A DNA stretch of 64,000 bases, from positions 22,224,078 to 22,288,077 of the forward strand of contig CM048748.1 in the NCBI GenBank assembly GCA_026315105.1. The letters run 5' to 3'. How positions within the stretch are numbered: position 1 is the stretch's first letter; each line of letters begins with the position of its first letter. The position numbers and the translations under genes were made by a program. The stretch is from Locusta migratoria. Lineage: Eukaryota; Arthropoda; Insecta; Orthoptera; Acrididae. Positions 31,765-42,588 of the stretch are shown here, piece by piece. Under the pieces are notes generated by a model. The model worked only from the letters and a program-made list of their open reading frames with translations, was not told the origin of the DNA and did not search any database.

Positions 31765-32600
31765 ATGCGGTCTTGTGTACTTGCAGTGTGCATGCATTTT
31801 ATTGCTTTATTTTACTTTATTTTCTCCCCTCACCCGCCTCCCCACTCCATTCCTAAGCTGCATCTCGTTATTCCCATCTAACCCATCCCCACCACCGTGA
31901 CATAACCTTTCTATCCCCTCCCCCTCCCCTCCCTTCCCGCCCCGATTCGCTGCAGAGCGTGATTTGAAGTGCGGCAGTCGGAGGTTATGGTTCTGTGCCT
32001 GTGTGATTGCCTGAGTGCTTTATTTTCTGAAGAAGGCCATGGCCGATAGCTGAATGTGTTGTATGTGTTTGTCTTTTGTATGTGCCTGTCGCAGCTCGTC
32101 GCCACGTCTTTGTGGTGAGTTGTAAACTGTCCTCACTATATTATTTGTCATAATATGTATTTTCTTTAATGTCATTTTGTTAACAATATCAGTTTATTCC
32201 CATGAGTTAGCAGCTTTCACTCAGTGAATACTAGACAGGAATCCACTCTACATTTGGATCACACCTCCTTGACTCTTGTGTGGAAAGGTGTTTAGATGTA
32301 CTCCAGCATCCATTTTCAATAAGCTGCCACAACAACTCAAGAATCTTATTACCAACCCCACATGCTTTCAAATCTAAATTCAAGAGTTACCTCATGGTTC
32401 ACTCCTTTTATCTGTCAAGGAACCCTTGCAAAAATTTAAAAAATTCAGCTCCTTCCTTTAATTCATTATTGATTCTTATTACTTGGGCTTAAGATTGTCA
32501 TGTGCATAGGAGTACTTTACGTTTTTCTATTACATTCTTGTGTTAAAATTTCATGTACTGACTTGTTCCTTGCAGATTGAGTCTTACTTGTCAGTTAGGT

Positions 32601-33449
32601 CCTGCAGAACTGAAAACATTATTATTATTATTACTTCTCAAATGATTAATTTACAAAACTTGCATATGTAGTGCGAAATTTAACAAACTACAGATTTTAT
32701 TGAATGGAGTAGTAGTATTTTTAAGGGCTGTCGATAGCTGGTGTAACGAAAATTGCTGTTTTTCTATTACATAAATGAAAAAGTTACTCATTTAATTTTA
32801 GAATGGGTTTCATGAGATAAAATTATTTTGCCCTCAGTATTATTAAATAGTTTCAATATTCTGGGGGACTGATGACCCTGGCGTTTAGTTCCCTTACTAA
32901 TCCGAAAACAAAAACTCGATATTCTGTTGCTTTTTTTATCTCCATAAAAATTTTAGTGAGAATAATATTTGTTAACTCTGCTATGTTTTGGCAAAAGAAG
33001 CAGATTTTAACATTGTAACAAGGTAACACAAGAACTTTGACCACTAACAAAATAATATTCAGTTTATTATGAAGCTGAATAATGGCTCTATGAATTGTGA
33101 GAGAATCATATTATTATTATTTATTTATTTTGCTGAATAGTTTCTTTATAATTGTTTGAGAAGGCTGCACTGCAGTGGCATTTGTGCAACACTGCATATC
33201 ATCTGGAGTGTTCTCTGTGAGCTTCCGCCTTGCAAGCTGCAAGGTCACATGCCAAACGACACTTCTGAGCACAGGTCACTCCTGTTTTCAAGAATGGTTG
33301 TCGAAAATTTGCACAAAACTATAGATCTGTACTCTGACATTAAACAGTTGTAAAATTTTGAAACATACTTTGTTACAATTACTATGACATTTATGGAAAC
33401 CAAAAATCTACTCTGTAAGAATTAACAAGGTTTCTGAAAGCAATGATCA
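32601..33449. other. Putative Ehbp1 UTR intron, no assignable feature
   Basis: AT-rich, with short ATT runs. The frame at 33156-33353 has no recognisable domain. Confidence 0.3.
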
Positions 33450-33790
33450 TGTGAAAACCAGATCACACTATTCATCCACGAGCACGAGGGCAGTAAATAC
33501 AGGCTCCGAGGAAGATGGTGTATTGCTCAACTTCCGCAAGACATTAGATACAATTCTGCACTGTTGCCTCATGAAAAGAGTGTGAGCTTGGAATATCAGA
33601 CCAGCTGTGTGACTGGACTGAAGAGTTTCTCTCCAACAGAATTCACCTTGTCACTCTCAATGGAGAGAAGTCTTCAGACATGAAAGTGATTTCTGGCATG
33701 CCTCATGGAGTTGTTATACAACCGTTGCTTTCCACAATATATATAAATGACCTCATAGATAACATTGGAAGTTCAGTGAGACTTTCTGGT
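33450..33790 (+). pseudogene. LINE RT fragment
   Basis: Across frames it reads LNFRKTLDTILH, CDWTEEFLSNRIHLVTLNGE, SGMPHGVVIQPLLSTIYIND and LIDNIGSSVRL. This is the central RT of a CR1/Jockey-like LINE, with the usual PQGSV replaced by PHGVV and the FADD block lost at the right edge. Confidence 0.7.
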
Positions 33791-34480
33791 TTAAGCCTTC
33801 CACTCGGCTCCAATCCAGGGGACCGTAAGTGGTTCTGGAAACGATATTAGAAATTGATAGCTCCACTTCTGTTGTGCAAGCAATGCTAGCTGCCTTCACT
33901 AAGTCTGCCAGCTGCCTGAAAGAATCTTTGAATCCACACATCTTCAGTGCCTTGTTCTGACACGAGCAACAATTTGCAGCCGGGTGTAATCAGAGCTATC
34001 GCCATTGACGAAGTCTCCTCCACATCTCAGATAAGACTCCTTGGCAAGCATGGTGCACACTAGCCTTCTTTCCTGACCTTTCCACTATTTCCCTAAGGGG
34101 CTCCATCACCTGCCTAACATTTGTGTCCCCAATGACAAGCAAACCAATTCTCTACACCTCTCAGATCTATCAGCTACTGCCACAATAGGTGAAACAGCCC
34201 AAGCTGGCTCGAGGTATTTCAGCAATGGACACCACCTCAAACCTATTTCTGAGGTGTGAAGGGACTGACTTACTACCAGTTCCAGTTTTTTGTCTTTTGC
34301 CCAAAGATTTGTGACCCGGCCACAGATTGTCAATCACTTCCGATCAACTGTTGACTGGCAAGGGCCTGGGAACTGATGGCAGCGGCATCGGTGATCTGAG
34401 GTGTTGCAGTAGTCACCAGGGGTATCTCAGGTGCCTTGGTGACACTGCAGTCCAGAGCAACAGGCAAAAGCTTATTGACC
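33791..34480 (-). other. Unidentified coding-like remnant
   Basis: Minus-strand frames contain KDSFRQLADLVKAASIACTT (33860-33920) and a second piece (LRWCPLLKYLEPAWAV near 34220). These look like decayed protein sequence rather than random DNA, perhaps an ORF1 or gag-like product of a retroelement. I cannot name the family. Confidence 0.25.
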
Positions 34481-35214
34481 ATGGTGAACACCATATGTAC
34501 CAAATATGCAAGAATAAAGCTCTAATAATGGAAGCACAAAAAAAATTGAATAATTGACTACTAAAAAAAACTAATTTATTTTGTGATGAATAGTTTGTGG
34601 TACACACAGGCACTTGGACAGTGAGGTGAGAAGCAGAGTGACAGATTGGTGAAGAATGATGCGTGCACCCTGTCAAATTTTATCTACTGTTTCCACTCTT
34701 AACTGAATAGAATCATAAAATCACCACATCACTAGGTATGGAACGTTGTACTTACCATGGGACATTTGCAATAAAGTTAGCATTTAGGTATCAGTCTTGG
34801 TGATTAACCATAGCCACAGGAATGCATGTTTAGCACATCAAAAATTTGTTAGTTTGCCTAAGAAATTCATAGCTTCGTAAGCCTCCGAAACTCTTAATCG
34901 ATGTTTTTGTTTTTCCAAAATACTAGAGAGTGAATGTATTCTATGTCATTTCTTAGTACACAGTCATGCTGTACAACCCATCCAGTGTGTTTAAGTTCAT
35001 GAGAATGTTTGTCTCATACAAGTGCCACAAGTCAAATATTTTTCCAGCATTGCAGGAACAGGACAATACTCAAATTGTAGGTAACACCACATAAATTGTA
35101 CCTTTATTGTAAAATTTGTGCCAGACCAACATTTACTAGCAAAAGATGAAAGATGATTACATAGGTTATCATTAAGTAGCAAATCCAGGATTTTGATTAA
35201 CAATAGATGATGAT

Positions 35215-35268
<54 letters not shown>

Positions 35269-35849
35269 ATATATTGGCCCCCTTTTATTTAGGAATGATT
35301 AAAAAGTAGCTTTGGTCCTGGGGATGTAGGCTGCATCTCCATAGTCCCCCCCCCCCCTCCACTTCGCTGCCATCACTGATACCACATAATTCTACACTGC
35401 AGTGAGGACCCCTTGGAAGGGAGGAGGCAACTTGTTTATAGTTGGAACAAGGAACAATGCATGTCAAGTTTAGGCTTTGGCTACACATGTGCCTCATGCA
35501 TTCTATAGCAGACTGTGATTGGCGTAGGCACTGCCAAAATTAAAAACTTGATTGTAGCTAGTTAGTCGGTGAATTTTATTCTATTTGCTGCAAGTTGTCA
35601 TCGCTGATAATGCAGGTATTCAACAAATTCTAACTAAGCAACCGAGGGCCATTAGTCGCAGGCTATATGTTTTCTTCAAGCGTAAAGCATGTGTATGCAC
35701 ATACTTCAACTGGCAGTTGAAACCAGCAGAGATGCTTTTTCCATCTTTGTCCAGACGTATGTGACCTTCCATCATTAATGGGTCAAACTATTAATAGATA
35801 ATCATTGCCATAACTAACTTTGGGTGTAGTCCAGAAAAATTTGTTTTTT

Positions 35850-35908
<59 letters not shown>

Positions 35909-37009
35909 AAGAAAACATCATTATCATAACTTCACACTTTTTGTAGATGATGCAGTTACCTAAAATCTGTAATGAAGCACTATCTCATGAAAGCTGAACA
36001 TATATCAGTTGAGACATCCAAAGTGTTGCAGATATTAATAACTTCATTTAAATACTCATAAATATAAGTTCAAACACAAATTGTAGGAAGATTGCAATAT
36101 CAGTTAATCACAGTTGGCACCAAACAACTTGCACATATACCTGGGTTTAGTAGTATGAGGAGTATAAAAGCCACATAGGCTCATTAGTTCATAAGACAGG
36201 TAGTAGCATTATTTCCTTACCTGGGAAATGGGAAAGTTTGATCAGTCTGCTATGGAGACTACTGATAAATCAGTAGTGCATGCTCAGAACGTGGCTCATC
36301 TGTGCTGGACCTATGTCAAACAGAACTACTTGCAAACATTAACATTTATAAAGAACGGTGGCACCAATCCAAGTCCTTTTTTGACACCTTAGACAACCAG
36401 AAGCTGTACTTTTTAAGAATCATGTTCTGGAAATATAAAAATCACTTAAGTTGTACAGGATATAAGAGGTTATACCCTAGGTTGATGTTTACTGTATTAA
36501 TAATGATGGATGAGGAATGAATATTTTAGTGACATTTTTGGCTTTCCACTTACAATTTGGTTATTGAAGAGGCCATTTACTTATTACCTCCCTCCCCCCT
36601 TGCACATACACAGTAATAAAATCCACATATCCAGTTGTAGTTATTTCTTTTAGATACATATTAATGGCAATGAATGGTGAAAGACAATTTGTCGCTGTAG
36701 TCAAAGCCTGCAGTCTGCACTTATATGAAACCTACTAGAAGACCAGATTACAACTGTGTGTCATACTATGACTCTCTCAAGAAACTTTTGGCATGCTATG
36801 CAGCAGAAATTCTGTGAAGTTTGGAAAGTAGTAAAAGAGATACGGAGAAATTAAAGCTCTGAGCGTTGCTCATGAGCAATGGTTGGATAGCTGAGCTCAA
36901 TGTAACACTTCCCCATTGAGTCCTGTCTCAGCATCAAACTTCTGATCTATCAGGGAGTTTAAAGTCCATGTGGGATTAAGAAAGTATAGATCTCAGAACA
37001 GCAAACAAG
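34481..37009. other. Putative UTR intron: microsatellites, no gene
   Basis: Contains (CA)n(TA)n at about 35218-35268, a C run at about 35347-35357 and a 45-bp T run at 35859-35903. Sequence at 36805-36960 faintly resembles the SINE at 48735 (TTCTGTGAAGTTTGGAAAGT). Nothing else could be assigned. Confidence 0.35.
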
Positions 37010-37398
37010 TACAGTAGAGTCCCAAAAACTCGGTAATTTGGCAGTCCAGCTAACTCGGCCATCCGCCTGCACACCCTCTGGAATCATTTCATACTTGCAG
37101 AATATAAAATAGAATTGAAACTGTAGCTTATAGCAGTTACAGGCTATGCGATAAATAGACCTAGACATCATCTTTTCTTGTGCCACTTACACACTATTTA
37201 AAAATCCTTTGAGTTTCATTAATGCAGTATGTAGATGTGCCTTCATATTGAAAACAGTCATGATCAAAATTGTGGGAGTGCATTTTTTCACAGTGCCTTT
37301 TAAAATCGGGCATGATGGGAATTTTAGTGGAATTTGTTTTATGAAATAAATCACTATGGTCCATACTTTTCATTGTTCAAGGCTGTATGCCTTCTTAA

Positions 37399-39311
37399 CC
37401 CTAGAACGGATGATTTTGTTTTATAAATATCAGCAAGAGTACGCTACTTACTAATAAGTACGCTACAGCCTACAGGAAAATAAAAGAAACATTTGGAGAT
37501 AAGAAAAACAGCTCTATGAATATCAAGGACACTGATGGAAAACCAGTTCTCAGCAAAGAAGGGAAAGCTGAAAGGTGGAAAGAGTATATAAGAGAGGCTC
37601 TATGAAGGAAATTAACTAAATGGCAATATTTTAGAAAGGGGAGAAGAAATAGATGAGGATGAAATAGGAGATACTATACTGAGAGATGAATTTGACAGAG
37701 CACTAAAAGACCTAAGTCAAAACAAGGCCCCTGGAGTAGATGATATTCCCCCAGAGCTACTAAAGTCTCTGGGAGAACCAGCCATGACAAAATTGTTTCA
37801 CTTGGTGTGTAAAATGTATGAGAAAGGTGAAGTACCCTCAGACATTTAAGAAAAATGTAATAATTCCCATTCCATAGAAAGCAGGTGCAAACAGGTGTGA
37901 AAACTACAGAACCATCAGTTTAATAAGTCATGGTTGCAAAATATTAACATGAATTATTTACAGAAGGATGGAAAAGCTGGTAGAAGCCGACCTCTGGGAA
38001 GATCAGTTTGGGTTCAGGCGAAATGTAGGAACACAGGAGGCAATACTCACTTTACGGCTTATCATAGAAGATGGATTAAGAAAAGGCAAACCTACATTTC
38101 TAGCTTTTGTAGATTTGGAGAAGGCTTTTGACAATGTTGAGTGAAATAAACTCTTTAAAGTTCTGAAGCAAGCAGGAGTAAAATATAGGGAGCGTAAGGT
38201 TTATTTACAGCTTGTACAAAAACCAGACAGCGGTTGTCAGAGTTGAAGGGCATGAAAGGGATGCAGTGGTTGGGAAGGGAGTAAGACAGGGTTGTAGCCT
38301 TTCTTCAGTGTTATTCAATGTGTACATTGAGCAAGCTATAAAGGAGACATTTAGAGAAGGAATTAAAGTTCAGGGGGAAGAATTAAAAACATTGCATTTT
38401 GCTGACGAAATATTAATTCTGTCAGGTACAGCAAAGGACCTGGAAGAGCAATTGAACGGAATGGACAGGGTGCTGAAAGGTGCATATAAGATGAACATTA
38501 ACAAGAGCAAAACTAGGGTAATGGATTGTAGTGTAATAAATCAGGTGATGCTGAAGGAATTAGATTAGGTAACGAAGCAATAAAGGAGGTAGATGAGTTT
38601 TGTTACTTGGGCAGTAAAATAACAAATGATGGTTGCAGTACAGAGGATATAAAATGCAAAATGGCGATGGGTAGAAAAGCGTTCTTGAAAAAGAGAAATT
38701 TAACATCGAATATTGATTTAAGCCTAAGGAAAGTCCTTTCTGAAGGCATTTGTATGGAGTGTTGCCTTGTACGGAAGTGAAACATGGACGATAAACAGTG
38801 CGGACAGGAAGAGGATAGAGGCTTTTGAAATATGGTGCTACAGAAGAATGCTGAAGATTAGGTGGGTGGATCGCGTAACTAATGAGGAGGTACTGAGCAG
38901 AAAAGAAATTTCTGGCATACCTTGACTAAAAGAAGGGATAGATTGGTAGGACACATTCTTATACATCAAGGAATTGTGAATTTAGCATTGGAGGGAAGTG
39001 TGTGGGGTAAAAACTGCAGAGGAAGACCAAGAGATGGATACAGTAAGCATATTCAGACAGATATAGGTTGCCATTCTTATGTGGAGATGAAGAGGCTTGC
39101 TCAGGATAAGGTATTTTGGAGAGCTGCATCAAACCAGTCTCCGGACTGAAGACCACAACAACAACAACAACAACAACGCTACTTACTAATAAGTATTTTT
39201 GGTACTTTTGTTGAGAGCTTATTTTTTACTTGTTCTAGAACATAAATAAACCATTAGGTCTGTCTGACCCAGCCTGTCCATTTGCCCTTTTTTTTCCTGT
39301 CCATTCTAGGG
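37399..39311. mobile_element. piggyBac-like MITE (middle layer)
   Basis: CCCTAGAACGGATG on the left and its near-complement CCATTCTAGGG on the right are both bordered by TTAA (37395-37398 and 39312-39315). The CCCTAGAA end and TTAA duplication match piggyBac. The element itself is only ~180 bp; the remainder is a LINE inserted in it. Confidence 0.8.
37461..39176 (+). mobile_element. 5'-truncated RTE-like LINE (inner layer), 19-bp target duplication
   Basis: Flanked by CGCTACTTACTAATAAGTA (37442-37460 and 39177-39195). Motifs in order: NKAPGVDDIPPELLKSLGE near 37720, LVCKMYEKGEVPSD near 37800, VRQGCSLSSVLFNVYIEQAI (38285-38340), TLHFADEILILSG (38390-38425; FADE instead of FADD), NINKSKTRVMDC near 38500, and RDRLVGHILIHQGIVNLALE (38930-38990). 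It ends KTGLRR-type 3'UTR and a (CAA)n tail at 39152-39175. Closely related to the LINE at 9924-12680. Several frameshifts are present. Confidence 0.85.
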
Positions 39312-39569
39312 TTAAAGTAGTTTTCTAAATTATTAAGTATGTACCCGTAAGTAACAAAAATAATTTCGTAGATATCCTCTTAAATTTATTTTGTATTACT
39401 GTATTCCATCATTTGTATTGTAATTTAAAGCAACAATAGAAAATATTTTATAATAAAAAAAATCTTATCTATTCTTTTTTAACACCATTCCTGATAACTC
39501 GGCATTTTCACAAACTCGGCCACCCTTTGGTTCACATTAGACCGAGTTTTCGGGACTCTACTGTAATAA

Positions 39570-40144
39570 CAAATGCAAAAACTGAAAATGAATTTCACTA
39601 GTTGGTGCAATCAAATGTCAAGGCTTTCCCCGATTTGTGTATTTGCTGGATGTGTGAAACAATAGTGTTGCTGTGCCAAAAGTACATGGATACCTATGAC
39701 CATGACGTACTGTTTCCCCCCCCCCCCCCCCCACTGAATTGGCACAACATAATTATATGCATCATGGTTTTATGTTGTTCAGGGGGCCAAAAGATGGCAC
39801 AAAGAAACACTAAATCTGGTAGTGTAGTAACAGTCAAACTAGATGTCTGAAGTTATTTTATCATCATATCAAATGTAGCATAGCTTTAGCACTCACCATG
39901 ATAAAATGACACACAAAACAGTTAAGAAAATTTTGATGCAACTCTGATACAATATTTTTATGACTTCAGCCCCAGACTAAATTCCTAGATACGTTCCTGA
40001 CATAATGGTATCTTATTTTTTGATGAATGACATGCTTTCTTTATTGAATGTAGTAGTGTGGTATTTATGTACATGTTATCTCTAGGATTCCCTTTCTGGT
40101 ATCAAATAATCTACATAAAAACAGTGTATGTGGTTATGTTTCAT
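39570..40144. other. Putative UTR intron, no feature seen
   Basis: Contains a C homopolymer at about 39717-39733. The frame at 39602-39850 shows no recognisable domain. Confidence 0.3.
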
Positions 40145-40157
40145 GAAATGCATATTC

Positions 40158-40548
40158 CATCAGTGCAAAGTCCAGGTTCAAATTCATCAATATAATGAAG
40201 ATAGCTTACAACTCGCCGCAAAGACAATCATTTAGCCACGACAAGCACATCAAAAAGACACACATAACTTAAGCTGTGAGATATTAGCCTTTGTCAGCAA
40301 AAGACAACTTTCACACAATCATACAAGCAAACTTCACAGACACACAACCATCATCTCAGGCTGCCACACTACTTCTCTGCAGTGGCCTGAGATGACAATT
40401 GTTTGTCTGTGAAGTGTGGTTGTGTGAAACGTCTCTCTTTTCTGTCAAAGGCTTAAGTCCAAAAGCTTACTTTCTGTGTGTACACATGTCTGCCACAGCT
40501 CAATGTATATTTTTGGGGTGAGTTGTAAACTATCCTCATTATACTGAA
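40158..40548. mobile_element. Fold-back Penelope-related element with 13-bp target duplication
   Basis: Flanked by GAAATGCATATTC (40145-40157 and 40549-40561). Inverted arms: CTTACAACTCGCCGCAAAG on the left and GGGGTGAGTTGTAAACTATC on the right. A central hairpin is formed by CATCTCAGGCTGCCAC and GTGGCCTGAGATGAC around 40352-40396. The left end keeps AAAGTCCAGGTT, the tail seen at 29220 and 54060. More diverged than the 29-kb and 53-kb copies. Confidence 0.8.
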
Positions 40549-40731
40549 GAAATGCATATTCTTATTTTAACTTGTGTATCTTGACTTTAATGTAATGGGC
40601 AACTATTCTGTAAACTAACATGTATTTCTTACAGTATAAACTCTGAGGCACAAATTTTGGTGTCTTAGAAAGCCTACAGTATAAAAGAGTGAGCAGGTAT
40701 TAATAATTTTTCTCTTTTTTTTTTTTTCAGA

Positions 40732-42556
40732 TGCAAGACTGTATATACATACATGGCTGTCATTAAAATATTGTACTGCCAAAGATCACCATAGTCATCA
40801 TCATTTCGCTGCCATGTGCTCCTTGCTGGGTCTCATTTTTTTTACACTTTTTTAAAAAAAATCTTACACCATTACGAAATACTAATACAAATGGTGTATA
40901 TGTTCAACTGATGTGACTACCTAGAAATTAATTTGTATTCTGCTCTTCTGTTACTTCTTGTGTGTATGTGTGTAAATATATCCATATTCTATCTTGGCAC
41001 AATTATGTAATGCGTGTTTAGTTTCCAGGAAATACAGTGCACAGCAAGTTTATTTGCATGTAACTGGCAGAGACTGATTTATTTATTTGTACCCCGTGTT
41101 ACAAATTTCGTATCTAACAGTTTTTGTAGGGGAAATGCTGTTTTATTTGTTAATTTGTGTTAGACTGAGTCTTATTTTGAATGTCAATGCTACCCTGACA
41201 ATCATGTGGTTTACATGGTTCTGCTATATGTTTTCTAAAATCAACGTAAACCACAGTTAACAGAAGTAGTAGTTTAGATAAGAAAAAATATGTCAACACT
41301 TAACCAACCAAGTATGAAGTAGGTTTGTTATTTAGTAGTAATTTATACAATTCATGTTATTCAGGAACATAAAAACTTTGATGTAAGTCTGCATTGTGGA
41401 GAAAAAAGAAAATAATTTGGAAGGCTAAACAGCATATTAACTGTGACCAAATAAAGGGGTAACAAATATTTCTTGAATTTATTTCTCCAGGCCTAAGAGT
41501 TATTTTACAATCTACTTGCAAAAGCATCCACATCTTCTGCAGCTTAGATTCTTAAAGACTTGGCAGAAATAATTCAAAAATTTTCTCCAGATGATGGAAA
41601 TATAATGTGAACAGCACGAGATTCATTCATTGTTGAACAATATTAATATGATGGCACTTTACATAGTGCTAAGCAACTTGTCTGTACTCATTCAGTTCAG
41701 ATATTTTCTCTTCTAGAAAACTGGAGTTCTATTGGTACTTCAGTAATAATCCCTTGAAAGTATTACCAGATAGATTGGATGGAACCAACTGATCAGCATT
41801 AGCCTTTATACAAAATTCCAGGAATTTACAGAAGTTTTATATGTGTGGCTTACACTATGCAACTTGCCTTTTGTGTTAAAACACACCAAAGAGGAACCTT
41901 TTCTTTTTAGAATAATAAAGTAAAGTAAATTACTTTTAGTTCAAAATAAAAGCTGAAAATATTGCCTGAATTGTGGGAAGATATAATTACAATTACTTTC
42001 TTGAAATCAATAGTATTTTCAGTAATACAGAAATAAGACGCCCTTCACTGTTTGCTATGGTACTGGTAATAAACTTTGAATTGAGAATAGTGCAGCTGTT
42101 CTGTCCAGAAAATTTCATCTATTATTTAGTTATTTAATTAGAAGATCCATCTTTTGTTCAGACATTAAAATTATTAAATTCTCTTATTAAGACCCTGAAT
42201 TCAATTAAGAAATACCAGTGACGGGACAGTGTATCTTTCCTGATCCAATCTTCCATTCTTAAGTACGGAAGTATGTTAACTCTGAATATAGAGTTCACAA
42301 ACTGACTCTTTAAGTTATGTCTCTGTCGGTGATATGCAGGCTTGCTTATTATTTTTGTGCTCTGTTTTATATCCTGCAGAATGTAACTGTACAACTATAT
42401 GAAAATTAAGTATGTCAAATCAAATTAATTTAAAAAGTGGTTGAGGTTTGTATATCATACTCCTCTTCTTCCTCCCTGTCTCTTTTTCTTGAGAAATATA
42501 CAAGGACTATAAGAATTTCTTTTGTTCCATCATAATTTCGTAAAAATAGTGCTCCA

Positions 42557-42588
<32 letters not shown>

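Larger units (their letters stand above)
29215..32145 (+). mobile_element. Composite Penelope insertion with 15-bp target duplication
   Basis: Flanked by TGTCATAATATGTAT (29200-29214 and 32146-32160). The outer element has inverted ends: 29215-29395 is the complement of a PLE terminal repeat, whose plus-strand copy closes the element at about 31800-32145 (ending GTGAGTTGTAAACTGTCCTC). Just inside the left end, 29396-29515 is a PLE C-terminal fragment (IWILPSTTSFSELH...PGLNLR). Inside that lies a second PLE: a long RT-EN frame (29650-30927), its 3'UTR to about 31300, a TA repeat, and another terminal repeat (31360-31700). It sits inside an older LINE. Confidence 0.85.
26640..32600 (+). mobile_element. 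CR1/Jockey-like LINE relic carrying several nested insertions
   Basis: LINE pieces read in order across three interruptions. 26640-27360: DNDTQMLTL, then AGWLTKGIRVLW and AAVAHYKQYCKVLK. 27720-28510: KGERDNVDNYRP, VQFGFRSG, IFFDLTTVFDCV, VSQGSVLGQLLLLIYINDL and FLFADDSSLLV. 28700-29199: EIIPWLVENKLMVNHSKIQF and KFLGVQIDSKLS. 32161-32600: C-terminal tail (FKSKFKSYLMVHSFYL) and 3'UTR ending near TTAGGTCCTGCAGAACTG. The gaps hold a SINE plus candidate LTR, another SINE, and a 2.9-kb PLE composite with a 15-bp target duplication. The host LINE is decayed and is therefore the oldest layer. Confidence 0.75.
37012..39563. mobile_element. Tigger/pogo-like non-autonomous element (outer layer)
   Basis: Inverted ends: CAGTAGAGTCCCAAAAACTC on the left, and the complement of CAGTAGAGTCCCGAAAACTC on the right, each next to TA (37010-37011 and 39564-39565). 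CAGTNGAGTCCCG-type ends with TA duplication are typical of pogo/Tigger elements. Without nested insertions the element is roughly 640 bp and has no transposase. Confidence 0.85.
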
